Assembly: GCA_014323545.1 (NCBI GenBank) | Contig: CP058647.1 | Location: 2,644,001-2,708,000 of the forward strand | Source: Hyphobacterium sp. CCMP332 | GTDB lineage: Bacteria > Bacteroidota > Bacteroidia > Cytophagales > CCMP332 | Direction of reading: 5' to 3' | DNA length: 64,000 nt | Part shown: positions 15,412 to 24,541 of the stretch, piece by piece | Position numbering within the stretch: the stretch's first letter is position 1 | Layout: each line of letters begins with the position of its first letter | Made by a program: the position numbers and the translations under genes | Notes under the pieces: generated by a model | What the model was told of the DNA's origin: nothing | What the model saw: only the letters and a program-made list of their open reading frames with translations | The model's database searches: none

Positions 15412-16941
15412 ATGAAGAAGATCCTTAATCTCTTTGACTTTAAACAAAGTGTAGATTATAAAACAGAAGTATTATCCGGTCTTACGGTGGCACTGGCTTT
15501 AGTGCCGGAGGCCGTCGCCTTTGCAATGATTGCAGGATTAAGCCCTTTGACAGGCCTTTATGCTGCATTTGTAATGGGTTTGGTAACTTCTGTATTTGGT
15601 GGAAGACCCGGTATGATATCCGGTGCTACAGGTGCCGTGGCCGTTGTAATAGTTGTTTTGGCCAAAGATTATGGCGTAGAGTATGTATTTGCGACCGTGG
15701 TTTTGGCCGGGCTTATACAATTGACAGCGGGATTTCTCCGATTGGGTAAACTGATTCGCCTGGTGCCACACCCGGTTATTTTTGGTTTTGTCAACGGTTT
15801 GGCCATAGTGATATTTATGTCACAATTGGATCAATTCAAAGATGCTTCGGGCAATATCCTCAGCGGTTCAGCCATGTACATATTGTTGGGATTGGTATTG
15901 CTTACAATGGCGATTATTTACGGCTTGCCAAAACTGACAAAAGCAGTTCCGGCATCATTGATGGCCATATTGACAGTTTTCGGTCTTGTGGCATTCTTTG
16001 ATATTCCTACAAAAACGGTTGGTGATATTGCCTCTATACAAGGCGGCTTTCCTCCATTTCATATTCCAAATATTCCATGGAATCTGGAAACTCTTGGAAT
16101 TATTTTCCCATTTGCGGCAATTGTTGCAGGCGTGGGCTTAATCGAAAGTTTGTTGACTTTGAATATCGTCGATGAAATAACAGAAACCCGTGGAAGTGGT
16201 AATAAAGAAGCCGTAGCACAAGGTGCAGCTAATGTCTTATCCGGATTGTTTTCAGGCATGGGAGGTTGCGCGATGATCGGTCAGAGTCTGATAAATGTAT
16301 CCAATGGCGCCAGAGCCAGGCTTTCGGGAATTGTAGCCTCGGTAATGCTATTGATTTTTGTGATGTTTGGCTCCGGTTTGATTGAAAAAGTGCCCATGGC
16401 TGCATTAACCGGTTTAATGATCATGGTCGCGATTGGAACATTTGAATGGGCGAGTTTGAGGACGTTCAATAAAATGCCAAAATCGGATATTTTCGTCATG
16501 GTGATGGTTACCCTTGTTACCGTATTTCTTCACAACCTTGCTCTGGCAGTAATCATTGGCGTAATTATCTCAGCATTGGTATTTGCATGGGACAATGCCA
16601 AAAGGATAAGGGCGAGAAAAACCATCGATGAAAAGGGCATAAAGCGTTATGAAATTTACGGACCGCTATTTTTTGGATCTGTTACGGCATTTAATGAAAA
16701 ATTTGATGTGCTAAATGACCCGGAAGAGGTAATCATTGACTTTGCGGAAAGCAGAGTTGTTGATATGTCGGCGATTGAAGCATTGAATAAAATTACCGAG
16801 CGCTATGAAAAACTGGGTAAAACTGTTCATTTGAAACATTTGAGTTCTGATTGCAGAAAACTACTTAAAAATGCGGATAAGATAATTGATGTCAACGTGA
16901 TTGAAGATCCAACTTATAAGGTAGTAGTTGATAAAATTTAG
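15412..16941 (+). CDS. SulP-family anion transporter with STAS domain
   Basis: A 509 aa inner-membrane transporter. The SulP core shows LSGLTVALALVPEAVAFAMIAG, GLYAAFVMGL and about 10-12 membrane segments. The C-terminal STAS domain (about 400-509) contains VIIDFAESRVVDMSAIEAL. Family members carry sulfate, bicarbonate or dicarboxylates; the substrate here is unknown. It is flanked by its own intergenic regions and appears to be a single-gene unit. Confidence 0.93.
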   Translation: MKKILNLFDFKQSVDYKTEVLSGLTVALALVPEAVAFAMIAGLSPLTGLYAAFVMGLVTSVFGGRPGMISGATGAVAVVIVVLAKDYGVEYVFATVVLAGLIQLTAGFLRLGKLIRLVPHPVIFGFVNGLAIVIFMSQLDQFKDASGNILSGSAMYILLGLVLLTMAIIYGLPKLTKAVPASLMAILTVFGLVAFFDIPTKTVGDIASIQGGFPPFHIPNIPWNLETLGIIFPFAAIVAGVGLIESLLTLNIVDEITETRGSGNKEAVAQGAANVLSGLFSGMGGCAMIGQSLINVSNGARARLSGIVASVMLLIFVMFGSGLIEKVPMAALTGLMIMVAIGTFEWASLRTFNKMPKSDIFVMVMVTLVTVFLHNLALAVIIGVIISALVFAWDNAKRIRARKTIDEKGIKRYEIYGPLFFGSVTAFNEKFDVLNDPEEVIIDFAESRVVDMSAIEALNKITERYEKLGKTVHLKHLSSDCRKLLKNADKIIDVNVIEDPTYKVVVDKI

Positions 16942-17064
16942 AAACTATTTACCCTTGGCTGTTCGAAAAGTAAATCCACATTTTAATATGCAGGAAAGAG
17001 AACCAATAGAACACTTTCTTGGTTAGATTATTTCAAACCCGGAGTAATCAATCAAATATATCAT

Positions 17065-17072
17065 TAACTTTG
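17065..17072 (+). promoter_or_regulatory. -7 element of sigma-factor gene
   Basis: TAACTTTG fits TAnnTTTG exactly and lies 9 nt before the proposed TTG start at 17082, implying an extremely short or absent leader. No clear TTG element at -33. Confidence 0.5.
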
Positions 17073-17081
17073 CGGATTCAA

Positions 17082-17699
17082 TTGAGAAAATTGGCAACAG
17101 TTCAAGACATATCGATTTATCAAAACAGTTTAAAATCCATAGCCTATAATATGCTGGGCTCCATGGCTGATGCTGAAGATGCTGTGCACGATGCTTTTGT
17201 CAAATGGTTCACCATTGACACCAGTAAAATTGAGAATGTAAAGGCCTACCTGGTGAGAATGGTCACCAATATTTGTCTTAACATTATAAAATCGAGAAAA
17301 GACCGTCAAAATCTCCATATCGACGCTGTGCATGATACTTTGGAAGACCGGGATGTGGAAGAAGATTTAAATCATTTTGATCTTGAAAATCAGTTAAATG
17401 AAGCATGGAGGTACATTCATCGAAAACTTGAACCGATTGAGCAGGCTATTTATGTGCTTAGAGAAGGGTTTAATGTAGAATATGAAGATCTTCAATTGAT
17501 ATTTGACCGGAAAGCGGAGAATTGCAGAAAAATTGTTTCAAGAGCCAAATCAAAATTGAATAATACTGATTTTAAAAGCATTCCAAAGTCATTTTCACAA
17601 ATGCATTTGCTTGAGAGTATTAAGAATGCCAGCCGCAAAGGACACATCGCTCAGCTGATCTCAGACTTCACTTCTGAGACCTTTAACAAAAAAAAGTAA
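17082..17699 (+). CDS. ECF-type RNA polymerase sigma factor (SigJ-like)
   Basis: Sigma-70 region 2 is clear (YQNSLKSIAYNMLGSMADAED, then VHDAF and YLVRMVTNICLNIIKS), followed by region 4 (LNEAWRYIHRKLEPIEQAIY with REGFNVEYEDL). The MLGSxxDAED form is typical of SigJ-like ECF factors, but the SnoaL-like C-terminal domain of that group is absent; instead there is a short basic tail. The start was placed at TTG 17082 (205 aa) just after the -7 element; TTG 17091 is an alternative. No anti-sigma gene is adjacent. The desaturase gene lies 62 nt downstream. Confidence 0.85.
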   Translation: MRKLATVQDISIYQNSLKSIAYNMLGSMADAEDAVHDAFVKWFTIDTSKIENVKAYLVRMVTNICLNIIKSRKDRQNLHIDAVHDTLEDRDVEEDLNHFDLENQLNEAWRYIHRKLEPIEQAIYVLREGFNVEYEDLQLIFDRKAENCRKIVSRAKSKLNNTDFKSIPKSFSQMHLLESIKNASRKGHIAQLISDFTSETFNKKK

Positions 17700-17761
17700 T
17701 ATTTTTGTCACAAAATCCATTTGACATTGTCTTATATATTAAAGACTAAAACGACTATTTC

Positions 17762-18544
17762 ATGGAAGTAATAATCCCCTTCTTTTTATTGCATTGGTAC
17801 GGATCTTTGTTTTTCCAAACCTTTTTTCTTCACAGATATGCATCTCATCAAATGTTTACCATGTCGAAAGCATGGGAGAAAGTATTCTTTGTATTAACCT
17901 GGATTTTCCAGGGCTCTAATTACCTAAGCGCCTATGGGTATGGGGTTATGCATAGAATGCACCATGCATATGCCGACACAGAAAACGATCCTCATTCTCC
18001 AAAATACGATGAGTCGATTTTCAAAATGATGTGGAAGACCAAAACGATTTATTCCGCCATAGGAAACGGAGAAATGGAAGTCGAAGAACGTTTCACCAAA
18101 AACACACCCAAATGGCCTTTATTTGACAAATTTGCCAGATCATGGGTGTCAAGAATTATGTGGGGTAGCTTGTATGTTTATGTATACTACATCTTTGCTG
18201 ATGTTTGGTGGTTGTGGTTATTATTACCTATTCAGTTTTTACTTTCACCAATTCACGGTGCAATAATCAATTGGTTTGCTCATAAATATGGCTATATCAA
18301 TTTTAAAGTAAGTGATACCTCAAAAAATTTACTGCCATTGGATATTTTAATGATGGGAGAAAGCTATCACAATAATCATCACCGATTTGGTGATCGCGCC
18401 AATTTTGGAGGAATCAGATGGCATGAAATCGATCCAACTTATGTATTTATCAGGCTTTTCGCAGCCTTGGGAATCATTAAGATGAAGAAAAAGGAAAAAG
18501 TGGTACCTGCCATGGTAGACGCCAATATGGATAAAGCGGCCTAA
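17762..18544 (+). CDS. Acyl-CoA / fatty-acid desaturase
   Basis: A 260 aa membrane di-iron desaturase of the stearoyl-CoA (delta-9) type. The three histidine boxes are present: HRYASH, HRMHH and HNNHH. Hydrophobic segments flank them as expected. It would insert a double bond in membrane acyl chains, so adjusting fluidity. It follows the sigma-factor gene by 62 nt in the same direction, possibly under its control or in one unit. A terminator follows. Confidence 0.92.
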   Translation: MEVIIPFFLLHWYGSLFFQTFFLHRYASHQMFTMSKAWEKVFFVLTWIFQGSNYLSAYGYGVMHRMHHAYADTENDPHSPKYDESIFKMMWKTKTIYSAIGNGEMEVEERFTKNTPKWPLFDKFARSWVSRIMWGSLYVYVYYIFADVWWLWLLLPIQFLLSPIHGAIINWFAHKYGYINFKVSDTSKNLLPLDILMMGESYHNNHHRFGDRANFGGIRWHEIDPTYVFIRLFAALGIIKMKKKEKVVPAMVDANMDKAA

Positions 18545-18565
18545 TTTTTCTGGAAAAAATAATTG

Positions 18566-18602
18566 AACCGGGTTTTGGCAATTGGCTGATTCCCGGTTTT
18601 TT
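18566..18602. terminator. Rho-independent terminator
   Basis: AACCGGG (18566-18572) and CCCGGTT (18592-18598), followed by a run of T. It lies between the convergent desaturase and TRAP large-permease genes. Confidence 0.75.
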
Positions 18603-19884
18603 AATGGCTCATCAGTATTAATACTATCAGAAAAGTCATTTGAATTACAACAAAAGGAATAGCTCCTTTATAAATTTCTCTGCTTTTGAGTTCTGAAGGA
18701 GCGACACCCTTGAGATAAAATAAGGCAAAACCGAAAGGAGGCGTGAGAAAAGAGGTCTGCAAATTGATAGCGAGCAGAATTCCAATCCACACCAGATCAA
18801 AACCCATCAATTTAAAAATGGGCAAAACTACAGGAACGATAATAAAAATGATTTCAATGAAATCAATAAAAAAACCGGCCAAAAAGACAATAAGCATCAC
18901 CATGATCAGAAACATAAGAGGATTGAGGTTTGAAGCACTCACGATTTCAGATAAAAAATGATCACCTCCCAGGCCTCTGAAAACCAATGAAAATGCTGTG
19001 GCTCCCATAAATATCATAAAAACCATCGATGTGATTTTCATGGTTTCCATATTGACTTCTGCTATAATTTTACGATTTAATTTGCCCTTAAAAGCCGTCA
19101 GTAAAATGGCGCCCATTCCGCCCACCGCCGCTGCTTCGGTAGGAGAAGCTATACCGGCGAAAATTGTACCCAATACCGTGGCGACCAAGGCAAAAGGCAG
19201 CACAAATGCCATTAAAATGGATTTGAAGGTCAATTCATCCCTGAATTCTCTTATTTCTTTATGTGGGATAACAGGTGCCCAATCAGGCTTGAGCCTGCTA
19301 ATGAATGCGATATATAAAAGATAAAGGGCAACCAGAACTAAGCCCGGAATCAATGCTTCTTTAAATAATTCACCAACAGATACATTTAATACGCTTCCCA
19401 AAAGCACAAGTACGACGGAAGGTGGAATAATTTGTCCCAGCGTACCTGAAGCCGCAACCGTACCTGTAGCCAATGCGGGATGATATCCGCGTTTTAGCAT
19501 GGTAGGGAGTGAAATTAATCCCATTGTGACCACTGTGGCTCCAACTATTCCCGTACTTGCAGCTAGCATGGCACCCACAAGCACTACGGAAATTGCCAAA
19601 CCTCCGCGAAGCCTTCCGAATAATAAGGCCATGGTTTCCAATAAGGTAGCGGCCAGTCCAGACTTTTCCAGCATTATTCCCATATAGATAAACAGCGGTG
19701 CAGCGATAAGCACGTAATTATTCATTGTACCAAAAATCCGTAGTGGAAGCGCATAAAAGAAGTCAGGGCCTAAGGAGAAAAAGCCAAAAAACAAAGCTGT
19801 ACCACCAAGAGTGAAAGCCACCGGAAAACCGTAAAGCAATAAACCAAATGCCACCAAAAACATGATTATCGCTAGATATTCCAT
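18601..19884 (-). CDS. dctM: TRAP transporter large permease (DctM type)
   Basis: A 427 aa membrane protein with about 12 helices and the DctM signatures LGQIIPPSVVLVLLG and FAGIASPTEAAAVG. TRAP systems import organic acids or similar compounds using a sodium gradient and a periplasmic binding protein. The small permease lies directly upstream and shares one base (TAATG). No binding protein (DctP) is encoded beside them, so the substrate cannot be suggested. Confidence 0.93.
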   Translation of the reverse strand: MEYLAIIMFLVAFGLLLYGFPVAFTLGGTALFFGFFSLGPDFFYALPLRIFGTMNNYVLIAAPLFIYMGIMLEKSGLAATLLETMALLFGRLRGGLAISVVLVGAMLAASTGIVGATVVTMGLISLPTMLKRGYHPALATGTVAASGTLGQIIPPSVVLVLLGSVLNVSVGELFKEALIPGLVLVALYLLYIAFISRLKPDWAPVIPHKEIREFRDELTFKSILMAFVLPFALVATVLGTIFAGIASPTEAAAVGGMGAILLTAFKGKLNRKIIAEVNMETMKITSMVFMIFMGATAFSLVFRGLGGDHFLSEIVSASNLNPLMFLIMVMLIVFLAGFFIDFIEIIFIIVPVVLPIFKLMGFDLVWIGILLAINLQTSFLTPPFGFALFYLKGVAPSELKSREIYKGAIPFVVIQMTFLIVLILMSH

Positions 19885-20381
19885 TATTCTGAATCAACTT
19901 TTGTGAACAGAAACAGAATGGCCTGAAATAACAAAAGCGTATAACCAAAAGGAATCAGTGATTTGATTAAGAATCGCCAGGGCAGGCCATTGGCTTCAGG
20001 AGAGCCCTCCATGATAAGCCATGAATTGTAGGTATATTTTCCGGAAAAATAAATGACGAGCAGGCAAAATGGAATAAGGAATAAAACTATTCCGACTTTA
20101 TTGACCAGACCTTTCTTTTTCTCACTAAAACCGTTGTAGAATACATCAACGCGAACATGCCGGTCACTTTTAAAGGTATAGGACAGACCCAGGAGGAAAA
20201 GTATGGAAAAAAAGTACCATTCCAGCTCAGTGATAGCGATGAATGAAACATTAAAGAGGTATCGCATGAGGACATCAATACAAATTAGAATGACCAGGGA
20301 GCTGGCAAAAGAGGCCACATAATTGGCGAGTTTGCGATGGACTTTATTGATATTTTTGACAATGCTTTCCTTCATGAGCAT
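19884..20381 (-). CDS. dctQ: TRAP transporter small permease (DctQ type)
   Basis: A 165 aa protein with four membrane helices and the DctQ pattern RYLFNVSFIAITELEWYFFS. It pairs with the large permease to form the membrane unit. Two ATGs (20381, 20375) are possible; the first is used. A TAnnTTTG element lies 16 nt upstream. Confidence 0.9.
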   Translation of the reverse strand: MLMKESIVKNINKVHRKLANYVASFASSLVILICIDVLMRYLFNVSFIAITELEWYFFSILFLLGLSYTFKSDRHVRVDVFYNGFSEKKKGLVNKVGIVLFLIPFCLLVIYFSGKYTYNSWLIMEGSPEANGLPWRFLIKSLIPFGYTLLLFQAILFLFTKVDSE

Positions 20382-20397
20382 ATTTACAAATCAAAGC

Positions 20398-20405
20398 CAA
20401 ATATA
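20398..20405 (-). promoter_or_regulatory. -7 element for TRAP permease operon
   Basis: On the minus strand TATATTTG fits TAnnTTTG, 16 nt before the dctQ ATG. It lies in the 40-nt gap between divergent genes. Confidence 0.45.
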
Positions 20406-20421
20406 AAATTCCCAAAAGAAT

Positions 20422-20853
20422 ATGGATAGACTGAAAATTGTGGAACCTGAAAATTACATCTTTGAAACTTCTATCAAAGTCAGAGTTTCAGACCTAAACT
20501 ATGGAAACCACCTGAGCAACGACGCCTTTTTACGTTTTGCACATGAAGCCAGAATGCGATTTTTTAATCAACTCGGATATACCGAATTGAATATTGAAGG
20601 CTTGGGAACAATAATGGCCGATGCTGCGCTTCAGTTTAAAGGACAGGGCTATTTTGGTGATGAGATTGAAATCAGCATCGGAATTGGTTCACATTCTAAA
20701 ATGGGATTTGACCTTATTTATAAATTCAGCAAAGCAAATCTTGCTATTGCAATGATAAAAACCGCAATCCTCGGTTTTGACTATGAAGTAAATAAAGTCA
20801 AGCCGATACCTATTAAATTTTGGAATAAAACAGGTATAAAAAGTGAGAGCTGA
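20422..20853 (+). CDS. Acyl-CoA thioesterase (YbgC/4HBT type)
   Basis: A 143 aa hotdog-fold thioesterase. The catalytic region reads VRVSDLNYGNHLSNDAFLRF, a variant of the D-x-x-G-H active site of 4-hydroxybenzoyl-CoA thioesterase-like enzymes, in which the Asp is catalytic. Substrate unknown. It stands alone, divergent from the TRAP operon and abutting the convergent DUF302 gene. Confidence 0.86.
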   Translation: MDRLKIVEPENYIFETSIKVRVSDLNYGNHLSNDAFLRFAHEARMRFFNQLGYTELNIEGLGTIMADAALQFKGQGYFGDEIEISIGIGSHSKMGFDLIYKFSKANLAIAMIKTAILGFDYEVNKVKPIPIKFWNKTGIKSES

Positions 20854-21246
20854 TCAATTCAGGTTTTCAATGACCTGTTTCAGAGATTCGCGAACCTCTG
20901 AAGCTATTGGTCCTAATTTGTCATTTTTAACTGATTGCATTGAAGCTATAGGATCTACAGCACTGACCTCTACATTTCCATCTTCATGTTCTTCTACGAT
21001 TACATTGCATGGCAAGAAAACTCCAATTTTATCTTCAGATGTTAATACTTTGTGAGCAAAATGTGGATTGCATGCTCCCAAAATCTTATAATTTTTAAAG
21101 TCTACGTCGATCTTCTTTTTAAGGGTTTCTTTGACATCGATTTCGGTTAATACCCCGAAACCGGCTGTTTTTAATTCACTGATAACCAATTCAATAGCCT
21201 CATCAAAAGATTTTCCGGGTAGTGTTTTATTAAAGTAATATGCCAT
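20854..21246 (-). CDS. DUF302 family protein
   Basis: A 130 aa protein of the DUF302 family: FGVLTEIDVKETLKKK, YKILGACNPHFAHKVL and VGQ-like IGVFLPCNVIVEE. The conserved Cys residues in GACNP and LPCN are present. DUF302 proteins are small alpha-beta proteins of unknown role, sometimes tied to redox or sulfur metabolism. Its gene touches the thioesterase gene end to end. Confidence 0.88.
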   Translation of the reverse strand: MAYYFNKTLPGKSFDEAIELVISELKTAGFGVLTEIDVKETLKKKIDVDFKNYKILGACNPHFAHKVLTSEDKIGVFLPCNVIVEEHEDGNVEVSAVDPIASMQSVKNDKLGPIASEVRESLKQVIENLN

Positions 21247-21329
21247 TTTTTTAAAATTTAAATTTTTGCATTCTATGAACAGAACTGTTCTGGCTTGAAA
21301 TTGGTTTTCGAATTCCTCGAATTAGAAAG

Positions 21330-21337
21330 TATCTTTG
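21330..21337 (+). promoter_or_regulatory. -7 element of rlmN
   Basis: TATCTTTG fits TAnnTTTG and ends only 4 nt before the rlmN ATG, which implies a leaderless transcript if used. Confidence 0.5.
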
Positions 21338-21341
21338 CAAA

Positions 21342-22388
21342 ATGGTCATTTCCGATAAGAAAACAGATATAAGAAAAATTAGCCTGGCAGATTTGAGGGA
21401 GAAGCTTGCCGCGGCCGGCCAGAAACCATTCAGGGCTAATCAAATCTATGAATGGCTTTGGCAAAAGTCCGCAACTTCATTTGATGAGATGACCAATCTT
21501 TCAAAGGATTTCAGGGACAAGTTGAATCAGGAGTATTTCATTTCGCCCGCAAAGTTGGAACAGGAGCAATTTAGCAATGATGGTACCATCAAATCAGGGA
21601 TAAAACTAGCCGACGGAAATATGGTGGAAAGTGTGCTTATTCCCACTGACACAAGGATGACCGCCTGTATTTCTTCCCAAATTGGTTGTTCTCTGAGTTG
21701 CAAGTTTTGCGCTACAGGTTATATGGAAAGAAAACGGAATCTCGATGCCGGAGAAATTTACGATCAGGTGGTTTTGGTCAATAAGCAGGCGATGGAGCAT
21801 TTCAATATGCCATTGAGCAATATTGTATTCATGGGCATGGGAGAGCCGCTTTTAAATTACAAAAATGTATTGGAAGGAATCGACAGGTTGTGCAATGAAG
21901 ACGGTTTAAACATGTCTCCCAAAAGAATAACAGTATCGACCGCTGGAATAGCCAAAATGATTGAAAAACTGGCAGATGACCATGTAAAATTTAATCTTGC
22001 ACTTTCGCTTCATGCCGCAAATGATAAAAAAAGAGCGGAAATAATGCCCATTAATGAGAGCAATAATCTGGCAGTACTAAAAAAAGCGCTCTTGTATTTC
22101 TATGAGAAAACAGGCAATAAAATCACCTTTGAATACATCGTTTTCAATAAATTCAATGACAGCATTCTCGATGCCAAAGAACTTTACGATTTTGCGAAGA
22201 ACATACCCAGCAAGATCAACATCATCGAATACAATCCTATTTCAGAGGCCGAATTCACCAATACCACAGAGGATAAACTGGATATTTTCGCCAATTTTCT
22301 TAAAGAGAGAGGATTGATTGTGAATGTAAGACGAAGCAGAGGAAAAGATATTGATGCTGCCTGCGGACAATTGGCCAATAAGAATTAG
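21342..22388 (+). CDS. rlmN: Dual-specificity RNA methyltransferase RlmN
   Basis: Radical-SAM enzyme that methylates C2 of A2503 in 23S rRNA and A37 in some tRNAs. The cluster-binding CxxxCxxC motif is at Cys116, Cys120 and Cys123 (CSLSCKFC), and the mechanistic Cys341 is in DAACGQL near the C-terminus. GMGEPLLNY is also typical. 348 aa is a normal length. Single gene, followed by a hairpin shared with the convergent neighbour. Confidence 0.96.
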   Translation: MVISDKKTDIRKISLADLREKLAAAGQKPFRANQIYEWLWQKSATSFDEMTNLSKDFRDKLNQEYFISPAKLEQEQFSNDGTIKSGIKLADGNMVESVLIPTDTRMTACISSQIGCSLSCKFCATGYMERKRNLDAGEIYDQVVLVNKQAMEHFNMPLSNIVFMGMGEPLLNYKNVLEGIDRLCNEDGLNMSPKRITVSTAGIAKMIEKLADDHVKFNLALSLHAANDKKRAEIMPINESNNLAVLKKALLYFYEKTGNKITFEYIVFNKFNDSILDAKELYDFAKNIPSKINIIEYNPISEAEFTNTTEDKLDIFANFLKERGLIVNVRRSRGKDIDAACGQLANKN

Positions 22389-22413
22389 GAATTTTCAATT
22401 ACGATTTACGAAT

Positions 22414-22447
22414 TGGAGGTCGCATTATGCGACCACCATTTTTTTAT
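22414..22447. terminator. Rho-independent terminator
   Basis: GGTCGCA (22418-22424), TTA loop, TGCGACC (22428-22434), with further outer pairing beyond one mismatch, then a run of seven T. It separates the convergent rlmN and the 22444-23427 gene. Confidence 0.85.
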
Positions 22448-23427
22448 TCTATAATCAATTCTACATCAGAAATTCTAACCTGAAATTCTTTAGGATCTGT
22501 TTTCAAATCACATTCTACTAAAACAGTCCTTGACGAGGTAATTTTTCTCACAATCCCAATTCTATCCGGTCCGGGTCCTATGTATTTAATATAATCACCA
22601 ATTTTTAGGCCATCAGAATTGTAAACTTTTTTTGTACTGATACTGTCAATGGGCATGGAGCTTAAACGATCCAGAATATTGCTTCTGTTTTTCTGAGATA
22701 ATTTTTCAGTACGTTCTTTAACTTTTTCCGGGCTGCTATCATAAAGCTTTAAAATTTCTAATAGCTCTTCATATGTCGTCATCTCCATTAATCGAGGATA
22801 AAGTCCAAAATGATCTTTAGTCATTTCGGCGAGCTTTTTCTTACCGTAATCATCTGATAAGTTGATATACTCAATTGGATAATCAATAAATTGGAAATAA
22901 TCAATACCCTTTAACCTATACGGAAGTGGTCCTAAAAAAGTGGCGGTGTTAGTATCTTCGGATAAAAGACCTGTATAGTCATCACCTTTAATGTAAACTC
23001 CTGAAACATATAAATCTGGCATATTCGCGCGATAACTTCTGTAAAAATTCAATGAACCCTTATGAACAACTTCAATCAAATTATCAGCAACATTTGGTAA
23101 TCCTACCAGAGGTTCATCTACAAAAACACGTTTAATTCCTTGTAAATCAATAAAATCAAGGTATTCAATTTCACTTATATGGATCTGAAAATCCTTACCA
23201 TCTATTCCAGTAAAATCAATATTTTTTCCAAGCACATCTAAGTCTCGAATAAGGTTTTTATATCTACTCCTTCTACCAACCTTTAGTACCATATCAAGAG
23301 TATCAGGATCATTTTTTAATACCAAATGTGCTTCCAATTCCTCTTTCTGAGCATATGAATCAATTGAAATAAAACAAAGGATAATAAACTGGCAGATCAC
23401 CAAGGATATGAATACTAAATTCTTCAT
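22444..23427 (-). CDS. Exported protein with KOW-like C-terminal region
   Basis: A 327 aa protein with a signal peptide (IILCFISIDSYAQ). Most of it is unassigned. The C-terminal 55 residues (GLKIGDYIKYIGPGPDRIG, then VRKITSSRTVLVECD) look like a small KOW/SH3-type barrel. No family was recognised. It stands between two hairpins and so is probably a single transcription unit. Confidence 0.72.
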   Translation of the reverse strand: MKNLVFISLVICQFIILCFISIDSYAQKEELEAHLVLKNDPDTLDMVLKVGRRSRYKNLIRDLDVLGKNIDFTGIDGKDFQIHISEIEYLDFIDLQGIKRVFVDEPLVGLPNVADNLIEVVHKGSLNFYRSYRANMPDLYVSGVYIKGDDYTGLLSEDTNTATFLGPLPYRLKGIDYFQFIDYPIEYINLSDDYGKKKLAEMTKDHFGLYPRLMEMTTYEELLEILKLYDSSPEKVKERTEKLSQKNRSNILDRLSSMPIDSISTKKVYNSDGLKIGDYIKYIGPGPDRIGIVRKITSSRTVLVECDLKTDPKEFQVRISDVELIIE

Positions 23428-23447
23428 TTTTAATTATTAATTATAAA

Positions 23448-23477
23448 AATGGCTCCTGCATTTCCACATGAGCCATT
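23448..23477 (-). terminator. Rho-independent terminator of proS-NfeD-floA
   Basis: AATGGCTC (23448-23455) pairs with GAGCCATT (23470-23477); on the minus strand it is followed by TTTTATAA. An AT-rich run of TTAATTC-like units lies between it and the floA stop. Confidence 0.65.
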
Positions 23478-23504
23478 CTTAATTCTTAATTCTAAATTCT
23501 TAAT

Positions 23505-24536
23505 TTATTTATCGTCGTCCTTCTTTTTTCCGGATTGTTTCTTGCCGGAATTAGCGATAGACTCTCTCATATCCGTATCGGATTCAATATTTCTGAGTTT
23601 GTAATAGTCCATCACACCAAGATTTCCCTGACGGAATGCTTCTGAAAGTGCTTTAGGAATCTCAGATTCCGCATCGATCACTTTAGCACGCATCTCCTGA
23701 CTTTTGGCTTTCATTTCCTGTTCCTGTGCCACAGCCATGGCCCTTCTTTCTTCGGCCTTAGCTTCAGCTACTTTTAAATCGGCACTTGCCTGATCAATTT
23801 GAAGTTTTGCTCCGATATTTTCTCCTACATCTACATCAGCAATATCTATAGAAAGTATTTCAAAAGCAGTGCCTGCATCTAAACCTCTTTGCAATACGAG
23901 TTTTGAAATCTTATCCGGGTTTTCCAACACCTCTTTATGCGATGCTGCTGAACCTATGGAAGTCACAATGCCTTCACCCACTCTGGCCAAAATGGTATCT
24001 TCTCCTGCACCACCCACCAATTGCTGAATGTTTGCTCTAACGGTAACCCTTGCAATGGCAATGAGTTGAATTCCATCGGCAGCAACCGCTGCAACTTTAG
24101 GCGTAGTGATCACTTTTGGATTAACCGATATTTGCACAGCTTCAAACACGTCTCTACCGGCCAGGTCTATAGCCGTACACTGTTTGAAGGTTAAATTGAT
24201 ATTGGCCTTATCCGCTGATATCAAGGCTCTGATGACATTGGGCACATTTCCTCCGGCGAGATAATGGGTTTCAAGATCGGAGGCCTTTAAATCCCTTTTT
24301 GGAGAGTCCTCGGTATCGGTCACTTTAATACCCGCCTTTGTAGATGTAATCATCGAATTGACGATAATTGATGGTGGCACTTTTCTGATTCGCATAAACA
24401 CCAGCTCCAGCAAACCAATCCTCACCCCGGAAAATATGGCGGTGATCCACAAATTTATCGGGACGAAATAAAGAAATATAAATAGGAGTATTATGGCTCC
24501 TATGAGCATGAAAATAGTAAATAGACCGGTACCCAT
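23505..24536 (-). CDS. floA: Flotillin-like protein FloA
   Basis: A 343 aa protein of the UPF0365 (FloA) family: a hydrophobic N-terminal region (about 4-45), [16 protein letters not shown], an SPFH-like domain and a helical Ala/Glu-rich part ([20 protein letters not shown]). FloA proteins assemble into membrane microdomains that scaffold other proteins. The NfeD gene lies 5 nt upstream, the standard partner. Last gene of proS-NfeD-floA. Confidence 0.94.
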   Translation of the reverse strand: MGTGLFTIFMLIGAIILLFIFLYFVPINLWITAIFSGVRIGLLELVFMRIRKVPPSIIVNSMITSTKAGIKVTDTEDSPKRDLKASDLETHYLAGGNVPNVIRALISADKANINLTFKQCTAIDLAGRDVFEAVQISVNPKVITTPKVAAVAADGIQLIAIARVTVRANIQQLVGGAGEDTILARVGEGIVTSIGSAASHKEVLENPDKISKLVLQRGLDAGTAFEILSIDIADVDVGENIGAKLQIDQASADLKVAEAKAEERRAMAVAQEQEMKAKSQEMRAKVIDAESEIPKALSEAFRQGNLGVMDYYKLRNIESDTDMRESIANSGKKQSGKKKDDDK

Positions 24537-24541
24537 TTATT

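Noticed and set aside
23478-23504. TTAATTC-like repeats as a possible repeat array
   Set aside because: Only a few short AT-rich units in an intergenic tail; no spacer structure and no sign of a CRISPR or mobile repeat.
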